Assembly: GCA_018716975.1 (NCBI GenBank)
Contig: DVJE01000005.1
Coordinates: 1 to 49,130 of the forward strand
DNA: 49,130 nt
Direction of reading: 5' to 3'
Source: Candidatus Gallacutalibacter stercoravium
GTDB taxonomy: Bacteria; Bacillota; Clostridia; Oscillospirales; Acutalibacteraceae
The position numbers and the translations under genes are program-made. Each line of letters begins with the position of its first letter. Positions within the stretch are counted from its first letter, which is position 1. This document shows positions 12,613 to 21,171 of the stretch, in pieces. Below the pieces are notes generated by a model. The model saw only the letters and a list, made by a program, of their open reading frames with translations, had not been told where the DNA came from and did no database searches.

Positions 12613-14952
12613 CTAATGAATGGTAACCGCCACCGCCGTAATGTCGTCGTCGTGCCCGTCGGTACGCCGAGCGGCGGCCTCCTCTACCAAATAATCGGCC
12701 AATTCCTGGCTATTGCCCTCTTCCCAGCCCAGCAGCGCTTCTTCCAACCATTCGTCCCCGTTGGCGATTGCGCCGTCGGATACCATCACCAGCCAATCCC
12801 CAGGTTGCAACTGCACCTGCTCGGTAGCAAAGGAGATATCGGTCAAAATCCCCGCCGGTAAAGAGGGGGCGTCGATGCGCAGCACCCTATCTTGCTTTTT
12901 TACAAAGGAAACCGGCGCCCCCGCCTTCATCAATTGCACCTGGCCGGTAAACAGATCCACGCTTGCCACATCCAGCGTAGCCAAAGACTCATCCTCCGAC
13001 TTCACCGCCAAGGCGGAGTTGACGATGCGCAGGGCGCACTGATAGCTCAGCCCTGCCTTGGCCAGCTTGGTTAAGATCCCGGCGGCCATAGCGCCGTCTA
13101 CGGCGGCGCGGCCTCCGGTGCCCATACCGTCGCTTATCACCGCCACCAACCGGCCCATTCCATCGTGAAAAGAGTCGAAATAATCGCCGCACAACTGGCC
13201 GTTGCCGCACACATGCTGCGCGCTGCCCACCTGGGCGCGCAGGGCTGGCCGTTCGCTTATCTGCACCCGGCAGCAGCCCGGTGCGGTGCTGATGCAGGGG
13301 GTATCCATCTGCCTATCGCACAGCCGGGCAATTTCGCGCAGCAAATCCTTTTGCAGCAAAGGCGCCTCTTCCTCCCACGCCGCTTCGATTTCCACCGTCA
13401 TACGGCCCAGCTTGTCCAACCGGCAACTCACATCCATGGGGGTAATCCCCTTGTCGCGCAGCCGCTGGGCAATGCGGTAAGCTGTTTCAAAGTCAAAGCT
13501 GCTGTAATCCTCCAGCTCTCGGGCCATATCCGCCAAAATCTCCCCCATGCCCGCAAACTGGTTTGAAACCACGGCCCGCACCTCCCGCACACGGCGATCG
13601 GCCGCCTCTCGGGCGGTAAAGCCCCGGTAGTTGCGGTTGACCAACTGCGTTACCTCGCCTATTTTGCAACAGCGGTGGGCAAAGTGTTCGGGGAAGTCGG
13701 ACTCCTGCACCCTTCCCTTTTGCCGCAGCACAGCGGTCACATCGTTAAAGGCCCGCATGGAATTGTCGTACTCCCGCTCCCAACAAAGCGTTTTTCGCCC
13801 GCAATGGGTGCAGGCGACGTCGATTACTTTGGCGTACACGCCGTTGATATCCGTGGGGCACAGCTCGGTCAGCTTGCGAGAAACCGTTTGCACCGAATCC
13901 GTAACGTCGGCCAGCGCCTTGGCGGCGAAATCCAGGCGCATCACCACGCTTTGGCGAACCCCCTCCGCCGGAATTTCCTCTTGCCGGGCGGCGAAAAGCC
14001 GGCTGACGCGAAAGCCAACGGCTTTGGGCAACAGCAAAAACACCACAGAGGCCGCCATCACTTCGTATAAGCCGGCTATCACTGTGGATGCGTCCCCGCT
14101 GCCCACCGCAATAACGGCGTTAGAAAGCACAAAAGCCGCTGCGGTGGCAAACCTGCCCAGGGGGCTGAACAGACCCGCCATCAACCCGCCAAAGGCATAG
14201 GCGCCCGCCAAATACATTTGGGCGGGATCGGCCAGGCTAAATAGGATGCCGGCGGCAATGCCGGAAACCGCGCCGCCGGAAATGCCGCCGTATCCGGCGC
14301 ACACCAGCACCGCCAACACGGCCAGCACCCGGCCGATGGAAAAGCTTCCAATATACACACCGGAAAAAGAAAGCAAAACAATACATCCCGTTAAAGCAGC
14401 ACACACCTGCTCTTGCTGATCTAGGGCTGTTATGCCCTTGCCCTGCGACAATGCCTGAACCGTTCTGGTAAAAAAGTAGGCGGAGGCCGCCGCCAGCAAC
14501 CCCTCTGTTAAATAAATTAGGGCGGTGGCCCCCTCAAAGCCGTTGACTACGCTCATGGCAAAGCCGGTTGCCAGGATCGGCAACAACGCCACCAGCGGGG
14601 CATACAGGGCGTGGGCCCGCAAGCGGGTAAGATCGTTGAGCGCCCAGCGGATGGCCCCGGCGGCGATTACCGCCGCAAGATAGCGCATGCTTTCTCCCAT
14701 AGCGGAGGGCAGCAGGCAGCCCAACACAGCGCCCCCCAATACAGAAAGCAAATTGCCGTAGGGCGCCGCCGCCACCAAGGCCGCGCCAAAGGGCGCGTAG
14801 CTGCCGAACACCGTCCCTCTGGATACCAACACCCCCAACCCAAAATAAATGAGCTGCACCGCCACGCGACGCCCCATCTCATAAGGCGCCGCTTTCTCAT
14901 GGGGTTTATCGTAGGTTATGGATTTTGCCTGCGTTGCCTTTGTCGCCTTCAT
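12613..14952 (-). CDS. spoIIE: Stage II sporulation protein E (PP2C phosphatase)
   Basis: This 779-aa protein is the membrane phosphatase that dephosphorylates SpoIIAA and so releases sigma-F in the forespore. About ten membrane helices fill residues 30-330; a cytoplasmic regulatory region follows, with a Cys cluster (ACTHCGRKTLC); the PP2C/SpoIIE domain occupies the last 210 residues with the metal-binding motifs GDYFDSF, SDGMGTG, MVSDGA and GHDDDITAV. Length and order match the family. Start ATG at 14952. The gene stands alone with a Spo0A-type promoter upstream (15056-15088) and a terminator downstream, so it is expected to switch on at entry into sporulation. No adjacent spoIIA or sigma gene is in the window. 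Confidence 0.96.
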   Translation of the reverse strand: MKATKATQAKSITYDKPHEKAAPYEMGRRVAVQLIYFGLGVLVSRGTVFGSYAPFGAALVAAAPYGNLLSVLGGAVLGCLLPSAMGESMRYLAAVIAAGAIRWALNDLTRLRAHALYAPLVALLPILATGFAMSVVNGFEGATALIYLTEGLLAAASAYFFTRTVQALSQGKGITALDQQEQVCAALTGCIVLLSFSGVYIGSFSIGRVLAVLAVLVCAGYGGISGGAVSGIAAGILFSLADPAQMYLAGAYAFGGLMAGLFSPLGRFATAAAFVLSNAVIAVGSGDASTVIAGLYEVMAASVVFLLLPKAVGFRVSRLFAARQEEIPAEGVRQSVVMRLDFAAKALADVTDSVQTVSRKLTELCPTDINGVYAKVIDVACTHCGRKTLCWEREYDNSMRAFNDVTAVLRQKGRVQESDFPEHFAHRCCKIGEVTQLVNRNYRGFTAREAADRRVREVRAVVSNQFAGMGEILADMARELEDYSSFDFETAYRIAQRLRDKGITPMDVSCRLDKLGRMTVEIEAAWEEEAPLLQKDLLREIARLCDRQMDTPCISTAPGCCRVQISERPALRAQVGSAQHVCGNGQLCGDYFDSFHDGMGRLVAVISDGMGTGGRAAVDGAMAAGILTKLAKAGLSYQCALRIVNSALAVKSEDESLATLDVASVDLFTGQVQLMKAGAPVSFVKKQDRVLRIDAPSLPAGILTDISFATEQVQLQPGDWLVMVSDGAIANGDEWLEEALLGWEEGNSQELADYLVEEAAARRTDGHDDDITAVAVTIH

Positions 14953-15055
14953 TGCCTTTCACCAGCTCCGTTTCTTCTCCGGCCTGCCCGGACGGTGGCT
15001 CGCCTTTGTTGTGCACGTCCAAACAGATAGGCCCGTCCATTTTTATGCAATCATT

Positions 15056-15088
15056 ATTATACTGTTAGGATGATTTGCACTCTGTCAT
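15056..15088 (-). promoter_or_regulatory. spoIIE promoter with 21-bp spacer (Spo0A-dependent type)
   Basis: Minus-strand ATGACA (15088-15083), a 21-bp spacer, and a perfect TATAAT (15061-15056). The over-long spacer is the hallmark of Spo0A-activated sigma-A promoters such as spoIIE and spoIIG of B. subtilis. A degenerate 0A box (TGTCATAA on the plus strand) overlaps the -35, and a perfect one lies upstream at 15135-15142. Confidence 0.7.
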
Positions 15089-15134
15089 AACTGGTCGTAG
15101 AATTTTGATGCCATCGCGGGCTTTCGGTCAGGCG

Positions 15135-15142
15135 TTGTCGAA
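15135..15142 (+). promoter_or_regulatory. Spo0A box
   Basis: TTGTCGAA, matching the 0A-box consensus at every position. It lies about 90 bp upstream of the likely spoIIE transcription start and 43 bp upstream of the thioesterase -35, so it could also influence that divergent promoter. Confidence 0.6.
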
Positions 15143-15184
15143 GCCGGCCGGAGGCCGAAAAAATACACAAGAAAAAGACTGCGC

Positions 15185-15213
15185 TTGAGAGGTATAGCGC
15201 AATCTGCTATAAT
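15185..15213 (+). promoter_or_regulatory. Sigma-A promoter of the thioesterase gene
   Basis: TTGAGA, 17-bp spacer, TATAAT. Start codon 86 bp downstream at 15299. Confidence 0.7.
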
Positions 15214-15298
15214 ATACGGTAACAGAAAGACGCTTAATGTAAAAATGAAAAAGCGCTTTTTATTAAGAATGACAGCAAAGCGAGGAAACGATTGTTTT

Positions 15299-15784
15299 AT
15301 GAAAATTATAAGCAAGCAAAACAACAGCCGCATGTGTGTAATTTGCGGTTTGGATAATCCCTTTGGCGTGCAGGCGCCCTTTTATGTAATGGAAGACAAC
15401 AGCGTTATGACCCAATTTTCTTACCGGGCGGAACACCAAAGCTACCCGGGCCGTGTGCACGGGGGCCTTATCACCGCTATGCTGGACGAGCTGGGCTTTC
15501 GCGCCTATTGGGCCATTGAACCCGAAGTGCTGGCCGTTACCACGGTGTTAGAAACCAAATACCGCCGGCCGGTTCCCTACGGCGTGCCTTTAAAGGGCCG
15601 GGGCGTGATTGTAAGCGCCTCCTCCCGCTTTGTCAAGAGCAACGCGGAGCTGGTGGATATGGACGGCAACGTGCTGGCCCAGGCGGAAATCAAATATATT
15701 AAGCTGCCAACCGAACAGGTAACCGACGCCGATTACCATGAAGAAATGTGCTATGCTGTGCCCGACGGGCGGCAAGAGCTGTAA
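15299..15784 (+). CDS. Hotdog-fold thioesterase (PaaI/4HBT-like)
   Basis: This 161-aa protein has the hotdog-fold signature PGRVHGGLITAMLDELGFRA, with the HGG turn and the catalytic-type Asp/Glu on the long helix. Next come VTTVLETKYRRPVPYG and the strand AEIKYIKL. Such enzymes hydrolyse acyl-CoA thioesters; the substrate here is unknown. A small Cys pair (CVICG) near the N-terminus is common in clostridial members. The ATG at 15299 follows GAGGAAA; a start at 15245 has no ribosome binding site. Monocistronic, ended by the hairpin at 15841-15880. Confidence 0.88.
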   Translation: MKIISKQNNSRMCVICGLDNPFGVQAPFYVMEDNSVMTQFSYRAEHQSYPGRVHGGLITAMLDELGFRAYWAIEPEVLAVTTVLETKYRRPVPYGVPLKGRGVIVSASSRFVKSNAELVDMDGNVLAQAEIKYIKLPTEQVTDADYHEEMCYAVPDGRQEL

Positions 15785-15840
15785 AGCTCAACGCCTTGTT
15801 ATGCCTTCTGCTGATTGCTGCCGGCAAACATATAGCAAAA

Positions 15841-15880
15841 AACAGCCTGTCAAGTCTTGTTGCTTGACAGGCTGTTTTCA
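15841..15880 (+). terminator. Terminator of the thioesterase gene
   Basis: Perfect 14-bp stem AACAGCCTGTCAAG / CTTGACAGGCTGTT with an 8-base loop followed by TTCATT; upstream A-run allows function on both strands. Confidence 0.8.
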
Positions 15881-15893
15881 TTGAGTAGGGAAA

Positions 15894-15912
15894 CCACCGG
15901 CTCTGCCGGTGG
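15894..15912. repeat. Short perfect palindrome, IS200/REP-like hairpin
   Basis: CCACCGGC and GCCGGTGG around a TCT loop. Such GC-rich palindromes are typical of IS200/IS605 ends and REP-like repeats. The rest of 15913-16192 holds no gene I can support; an 89-codon minus-strand frame there has no family and an odd composition. Confidence 0.5.
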
Positions 15913-16192
15913 AGGCACCCCGTAAAAAAGTTTTAACTTCTAGCATGGAGCAAAGCGAGCTGCTAACGGATGGCGTTGGCTTTGGCGTTTTTCTTTGACC
16001 GGCGCAAAGATGTTTGAAAAGCATCCGCTTTTTGGGCCGCGTATACGCGCAAAATAGGCAAAACAACCGGTTACGCAAAGTAATATCTGGTAAAACATAA
16101 CCCGCTGTGGTTTGCACTTGGGCCGGGATACCGGGAACAACCGCCATCCTTCTCTATTGCAGGTTTCACCGCAGGCGGCCTAACTTAACAGC

Positions 16193-16798
16193 TTAACATC
16201 TTAACAGCTGGGCCAGTTCCCGCACCACTCGGGCCAGGGGTAAACCCATTACATTGTAATAATCCCCGCGGATACCCTCCACCAGCAGGGCGCCCGCCCC
16301 TTGAATGCCGTATGCCCCCGCCTTATCCATGGGCTCGCCGGTGGACACATACCAATCGATCTCTTGGCCGCTCAACGGGTAAAAGGTCACCTCGGTGCAT
16401 TCATAAAAGCTTTTGCTCTTTTCATCGCCGCCCAACAGGCAAACCCCGGTATATACCCGGTGCGTGCGCCCCGAAAGCGCGCGCAACATCTGCGCGGCCT
16501 GTTCCCGGCTGCGGGGCTTGCCCAAAATCCGGCCTTGCAGCTCCACCACCGTGTCGGCGGCTAAAATGATTTTTCCGGCGCTTTGGGGCAATGCACGCAC
16601 CGCCGCCGCCTTGCGGCGGCTTAATTCCAGCACGGCCTTATCCGGCAAAATGCCGGGCGGCAAACCTTCATCCGCGCCCGAGGTGAGCACCTCAAACGGA
16701 ACTCCCGCCATAGCCAGCAATTCCCGCCTGCGAGGGGAGGCGGAGGCCAAAATCAGCCCGGCTGTTTTTTCCCCACGCAGCAGCGCCGTTAATGGCAC
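16193..16798 (-). CDS. maf: Maf-family nucleotide pyrophosphatase
   Basis: Maf proteins hydrolyse non-canonical or modified nucleoside triphosphates (dTTP/UTP/5-methyl-UTP) and are linked to septum formation. Signature motifs: LILASASPRRREL near the N-terminus, ILAADTVVELQGRILGKP in the middle, AGAYGIQGAGALLVEGIRGDYYNVMGLP at the end (only part quoted). The start is ambiguous: no ATG lies near the expected N-terminus. The GTG at 16798, inside the last codons of nrdJ, gives 201 aa and would couple the two genes; a CTG just before Leu-Ile-Leu-Ala is another option. Runs in an operon behind nrdJ. Confidence 0.88.
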   Translation of the reverse strand: MPLTALLRGEKTAGLILASASPRRRELLAMAGVPFEVLTSGADEGLPPGILPDKAVLELSRRKAAAVRALPQSAGKIILAADTVVELQGRILGKPRSREQAAQMLRALSGRTHRVYTGVCLLGGDEKSKSFYECTEVTFYPLSGQEIDWYVSTGEPMDKAGAYGIQGAGALLVEGIRGDYYNVMGLPLARVVRELAQLLRC

Positions 16799-19086
16799 TT
16801 GGAATACCCGCAGTTGCGGCAAATGACGCAGCCGCCCTCGTGCTCCACCGGTTCCCCACACTCCGGGCAGAACTTCATACGCCCCGCAGGCGTGCCGTCT
16901 TCCGTCCCCTGCGCGGGAGCTTCTTTCGCCCTGGCAGCAGCGGGCCGGGCTGTTTGATAGGTCATTTTCTCTGGCTCTGCCCAATGGCCAAGCTCTACCT
17001 GCTGGCGGTACACCCGCTCAATCACCTTCGCGATGGCGTCTGGGCAAGAGGTGCACTTCATGCCGCTTTGCCGTATGGTGGAGGGGCAACGGATGCCGCG
17101 CAGCTGCTCTACAATGCTTTGCACCGCCATGCCCGAACGCAGGGCAATGGACGCCAGCCGGGCCGTCGCCTCCGACTGAGAGGGGCATCCGCCCGCCTTG
17201 CCGGTGCTGGTAAAGACCTCGCATATCCCCTTATCGTCATAATTGACCGTAACATACAGATTGCCGCAGCCGATCTTCATCCGCTCGGTGATCCCCATCG
17301 TCACATCCGGGCGGGGCCTCGGCGACACCGTGCCGCTGCTTGCCTGCTCCGGCGCCGGGGCGGGTTCGCCTTCCTTTTTCACCTGGCCGATATTGAGCAC
17401 CTGCTCGTCGCGGCTGCCGTCGCGGTAAATGGTAACCCCTTTGCAGCCCAGCCGGTAAGCCAGGGTGTAAACCTCGGCCACCTCTTCACGGGTGGCGGCA
17501 TTGCTAAAGTTCACAGTTTTAGAAACGGCGTTATCGGTATGGCGCTGAAAAGCCGCCTGCATGCGCACATGAAATTCCGGGCTGACCTCATGCGCCGAAA
17601 CAAACACCCGGCGGATGTCTTCGGGAATCTCGCTGATGTGCGACACAGCTCCCTCTTTGGCCACACGCTTCATCAGCTCCTGAGAATACAGGCCCCTCTT
17701 TTCCAATACCTGGCGCAGCACCGGGTTTACCTCCAGCATCTCGGTGCCGTCCATAATATTGCGGATATACACATAGGCGAACACCGGCTCCACACCAGAG
17801 GAGCTGCCCGCAATGAGCGAGATGGTGCCTGTTGGCGCAATGGTGGTTACCGTTGCGTTGCGCTGGGGTTTATCCTGAGGCAAGGTGCTTTGGGCAAATA
17901 GAGGGAAGGCCCCCCTCTGCTGCGCCAAGGCGCCGCTTTCTTCCCGGGCTGTTTGGTTGATAAGGCCCATCACCCGCTCCGCCAGCTCTACCGCTTCATC
18001 AGAGCAATAAGAAACACCCAACAGCAACAGCAGATCGGCCCATCCCATAACGCCCAAGCCGATTTTACGGGTCAGCCGGGTGGTGTGGGCAATTTGCTCT
18101 AAGGGGTATTGATTGATATCGATTACGTTATCCAGAAAATGAACGGCCAAGCGCACCGTGGCCTTGAGCTTTTCTTCGTCTAGAACGTAGCCGTTTTTCT
18201 CCTCTTTCACCATACGGGTTAAATTGATGGAACCCAGGTTGCAGGATTCATAGGGCAGCAGCGGTTGTTCCCCACAGGGGTTGGTGGATTCAATCTCCCC
18301 TTGGGAGGGCACCACATTGTCGCGGTTAAGGCGATCCAAAAAAATAATGCCCGGTTCGCCGTTGCGCCACGCGGCGTCCACAATATGATCGAACACCTCC
18401 CGGGCGTTTAGTTCCCCTTCCGCTTGGCCGGTGTGGGGGTTAATCAGCTGGTAATTTTCGCCCTTTTCCACCGCCTGCATAAAGGCCTCGGTGATGCCCA
18501 CCGAAATATTAAAGTTGGTAATTTCTTTGTTGTTGCTTTTGCAGTCGATAAACTCCAAAATATCGGGGTGATCCACACGCAAAATGCCCATATTGGCCCC
18601 GCGGCGGGTTCCCCCCTGCTTTACCGCCTCGGTAGCCATATTAAACACCCGCATAAAACTAACCGGGCCCGACGCCACACCGCCGGTGGACTGCACCGCG
18701 CTGCCCTTGGGGCGCAAACGTGAAAAGGAAAAACCCGTGCCGCCGCCGGATTTGTGAATTAAAGCAGCTTGCTTAATGGCCTCAAAAATGCCCTCCATGG
18801 TATCTTCCACAGGCAACACGAAACAGGCCGAAAGCTGGCCCAGCGGCCTGCCCGCGTTCATTAGGGTGGGAGAATTGGGCAAAAATTCCAAATTGGTCAT
18901 CATTTGATAAAAAGCCTCGGCTGTGGCCGCCACGTCCGCCTGGGGATCATATTGCTCGTCCGCCCGGGCCACTGCATCCGCCACACGGCGGAACATGCCG
19001 TCTACGGTTTCTACCACATTGCCTTGGGCATCTTTTTTTAAATAACGGCGCTCCAGCACCGTTATCGCGTTTTGAGAAAGTTCCAT
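16789..19086 (-). CDS. nrdJ: Adenosylcobalamin-dependent ribonucleotide reductase (class II)
   Basis: This 765-aa enzyme makes deoxyribonucleotides without oxygen. Conserved elements: FLPNSPTLMNAG with GQLSACFVLPVED (first redox Cys), the GGGTGFSFSRLRP loop, NPCGEQPLLPYESCNLGSINL (the catalytic Cys and Glu loop), PTGTISLIAGSSSGVEP, and GCKGVTIYRDGSRDEQVL. The C-terminus carries the TSCPDA region and a zinc-ribbon tail (CPECGEPVEHEGGCVICRNCG), which supplies reducing thiols in NrdJ. The ATG at 19086 follows AAGGGG at 10 bp; longer starts lie in the promoter. Regulated by an NrdR-type box on the promoter. No cobalamin riboswitch is visible upstream. Confidence 0.95.
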   Translation of the reverse strand: MELSQNAITVLERRYLKKDAQGNVVETVDGMFRRVADAVARADEQYDPQADVAATAEAFYQMMTNLEFLPNSPTLMNAGRPLGQLSACFVLPVEDTMEGIFEAIKQAALIHKSGGGTGFSFSRLRPKGSAVQSTGGVASGPVSFMRVFNMATEAVKQGGTRRGANMGILRVDHPDILEFIDCKSNNKEITNFNISVGITEAFMQAVEKGENYQLINPHTGQAEGELNAREVFDHIVDAAWRNGEPGIIFLDRLNRDNVVPSQGEIESTNPCGEQPLLPYESCNLGSINLTRMVKEEKNGYVLDEEKLKATVRLAVHFLDNVIDINQYPLEQIAHTTRLTRKIGLGVMGWADLLLLLGVSYCSDEAVELAERVMGLINQTAREESGALAQQRGAFPLFAQSTLPQDKPQRNATVTTIAPTGTISLIAGSSSGVEPVFAYVYIRNIMDGTEMLEVNPVLRQVLEKRGLYSQELMKRVAKEGAVSHISEIPEDIRRVFVSAHEVSPEFHVRMQAAFQRHTDNAVSKTVNFSNAATREEVAEVYTLAYRLGCKGVTIYRDGSRDEQVLNIGQVKKEGEPAPAPEQASSGTVSPRPRPDVTMGITERMKIGCGNLYVTVNYDDKGICEVFTSTGKAGGCPSQSEATARLASIALRSGMAVQSIVEQLRGIRCPSTIRQSGMKCTSCPDAIAKVIERVYRQQVELGHWAEPEKMTYQTARPAAARAKEAPAQGTEDGTPAGRMKFCPECGEPVEHEGGCVICRNCGYSKCH

Positions 19087-19150
19087 AAAATAACGCCCCT
19101 TCCAACATCTATAGGATTGATTACATCCGTTAACACTGTCCATTTTGCGA

Positions 19151-19166
19151 GCACCATATATTGTAT
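19151..19166. promoter_or_regulatory. NrdR box over the nrdJ -10
   Basis: The 16-mer GCACCATATATTGTAT matches the NrdR consensus ACACWATATATWGTGT at 13 of 16 positions. It overlaps the -10 hexamer, the usual repressor arrangement. NrdR normally binds paired boxes; I see only a poor second copy near 19104-19119. Confidence 0.6.
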
Positions 19167-19188
19167 TATCGCGCCGAATCAAAGTCAA
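19160..19188 (-). promoter_or_regulatory. Sigma-A promoter of nrdJ
   Basis: Minus-strand TTGACT (19188-19183), 17-bp spacer, TACAAT (19165-19160), 74 bp before the start codon. Confidence 0.7.
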
Positions 19189-19357
19189 TACCTAGTAAAT
19201 CTTTGTTCATATTCAATTTTTTGCCTTTTGCCTGAAACAGCATAGAAAGAATAGCAAAAATATGGTATCATGTGGGCAAATCGCTGTTTTTTACTTTGCT
19301 TATATGGAACATATCCGCCAAAAGGCGAAACATACATTATGTGAAGGAGGAAGCATT

Positions 19358-20512
19358 TTGGAAAATTTTGTTTTTTCCAACAAAACAGAACTGATCTTTG
19401 GCCGCGGCGTGGAGCAGCAGGTGGGGCAAAAGGTAAGCGCTTGCGCCAAAAAGGTGTTGCTGCATTACGGCGGCGGCAGCATTAAGCGCACCGGGCTATA
19501 CGACCGCATCACCGCTTCCCTGCGGGAAAGCGGGGTAGACTTTATTGAGTTGGGCGGCGTGCAGCCCAACCCCCGCGTTACCTTGGTGCGCCAAGGCATT
19601 GAACTGTGCCGCAAAGAAGGGGTGGATTTCATCCTGGCGGTGGGCGGCGGCAGTGTGATTGACTCCGCCAAGGCCATCGGCGTAGGCGTGCCCTATGACG
19701 GCGACGTTTGGGATTTCTTCGCCCGCAAAGCAGCCCCCGAAGCCACGTTGCCTGTGGGCGTTGTGCTCACCATTCCTGCGGCGGGAAGCGAAAGCAGCAA
19801 CAGCATGGTGATCACCAACGAGGAAGGGCTGCTGAAAAAAGGCTACAACACCGTGTTAATCCGGCCTCAGTTTGCCTTTTTGAACCCTGAGCTCACCTAT
19901 ACCCTGCCCTTTTATCAAACCGCCTGCGGCGCATCCGACATGCTGGCCCACATTATGGAGCGGTATTTTACCACTGTTCAGCACGTGGATGTAAGCGACC
20001 GCATGTGCGAAGGCGTTATGCGCTCCATTTTATTCAACGCCCCCATTTTAAAGGATCAGCCCGAAAATTACGACGCCAGGGCAGAAATTATGCTAGCGGG
20101 CACCATTGCCCACAACGACAGCCTGCAGCCCGGGCGTATTGGCGATTGGGCCTCTCACGGTATTGAGCACGAGCTCAGCGCCATTTACGATATCGCCCAC
20201 GGCGCAGGGCTTGCCATCATCTTCCCCGCATGGATGCGCTACGTTTACCACACCGATATCAACCGCTTTGTGCAATTCGCCGTGCGGGTGATGGATGTGG
20301 ACTTATCTTTCGGCGATCCCGAGGCGATTGTGGAAGAAGGAATCCGGCGGCTGGAGGCGTTTTACCAGCGCATGGAGTTGCCCATCCGGCTGCACGAAAT
20401 CGGCATTGACGCCAGCCGCTTTGAAGAAATGGCCCAAAAGGCCGCGCCCCGCGGCGCTTTTCAGGTGTTGGATGCCGGCGATATTTGCAAAATCTTTGAA
20501 TTGGCCCTGTAA
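19358..20512 (+). CDS. Iron-containing alcohol dehydrogenase (butanol-dehydrogenase type)
   Basis: This 384-aa NAD(P)-dependent reductase belongs to the Fe-ADH superfamily (BdhA/YqhD-like) and would reduce aldehydes to alcohols at the end of fermentation. The Rossmann part holds AVGGGSVIDSAKAIG; metal ligands are Asp and His in GASDMLAHIMERYF, His in SHGIEHELS and His in YDIAHGAGLAI. I choose the TTG at 19358, with GGAGG 7 bp upstream, because homology begins there (ENFVFSNKTELIFG); an ATG at 19262 sits at the likely promoter. Monocistronic; a strong hairpin occurs 275 bp downstream. Confidence 0.93.
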   Translation: MENFVFSNKTELIFGRGVEQQVGQKVSACAKKVLLHYGGGSIKRTGLYDRITASLRESGVDFIELGGVQPNPRVTLVRQGIELCRKEGVDFILAVGGGSVIDSAKAIGVGVPYDGDVWDFFARKAAPEATLPVGVVLTIPAAGSESSNSMVITNEEGLLKKGYNTVLIRPQFAFLNPELTYTLPFYQTACGASDMLAHIMERYFTTVQHVDVSDRMCEGVMRSILFNAPILKDQPENYDARAEIMLAGTIAHNDSLQPGRIGDWASHGIEHELSAIYDIAHGAGLAIIFPAWMRYVYHTDINRFVQFAVRVMDVDLSFGDPEAIVEEGIRRLEAFYQRMELPIRLHEIGIDASRFEEMAQKAAPRGAFQVLDAGDICKIFELAL

Positions 20513-20785
20513 AAAACAGCGCGCTATCGCGTAAAAGAGTCGCCGGCGCTACAAGAGGCTCACAGTGAACCTTCTAAACAGCGCGAAAAATCTTTCTCTT
20601 GCCTTTTCCCACTGCCCCTATATGGGCAAAAATGTTTCAGCAGCGGCCCTTTTCAAATTCTGGTTTTCTAATTTCTATTTGAACATTCGAACATTCGAGC
20701 ATTTCGTTTTGTTCAACCCCTAAAGCGAAAGAGCGTTTACTCTTTGCAGCAGCGTGGGGGCATTATAGCGCTTAAACACAAGAGC

Positions 20786-20835
20786 ACCCGCCCGATACAA
20801 CCGGCAATCGGCCAGTTTGTGTCGGGCGGGTTTTT
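20786..20835 (+). terminator. Strong intrinsic terminator in a 660-bp gene-free region
   Basis: ACCCGCCCGA pairs with TCGGGCGGGT around a further paired segment and is followed by TTTTT. It is either a distant terminator of the alcohol dehydrogenase gene or ends an uncharacterised plus-strand transcript. The interval 20513-21171 shows no supported gene; it also holds tandem GAACATTC units near 20682-20700. Confidence 0.75.
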
Positions 20836-20950
20836 ATCGGCGTTATCCAAGGGATTACCCCAAACGCAAAACAAGCCGGGTAAGCCCGCGCTACCCCAAA
20901 GGAGCTCTGTTTCCGCCCGGCCCGCATTTGCATATTCTGATAACAGGGGC

Positions 20951-21013
20951 TGTTAAGCGGCAACCAAAAAGCGCCGCCACTCATTTGAATAGCCGCTGAA
21001 CAGCCGCTTAACA
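20951..21013. repeat. Inverted repeat TGTTAAGCGG / CCGCTTAACA
   Basis: Ten-base arms at 20951-20960 and 21004-21013 separated by 43 bases, with another partial CCGCTTAA copy just after. Upstream of the SOD-like gene; role unknown. Confidence 0.5.
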
Positions 21014-21171
21014 ACCGCTTAAACCCGCAAAAAGTTGGTAGCGGCAGCGCGCCCGCGCCGGCAAGCGCACAAATCCGCCCCGAAAACCGGGTAACAAGTT
21101 AAAATCGGCCGGGCGCCGCCATATGCTACAATGGCTACCATGCTACAAATAGAAACGAGGCGATAAAACGC

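Noticed and set aside
15878-16147. An 89-codon minus-strand frame
   Set aside because: No family, odd composition, overlaps a palindrome, and no ribosome binding site was seen.
19087-19260. A cobalamin riboswitch upstream of nrdJ
   Set aside because: The leader is only about 70 nt and lacks any B12-box-like sequence.
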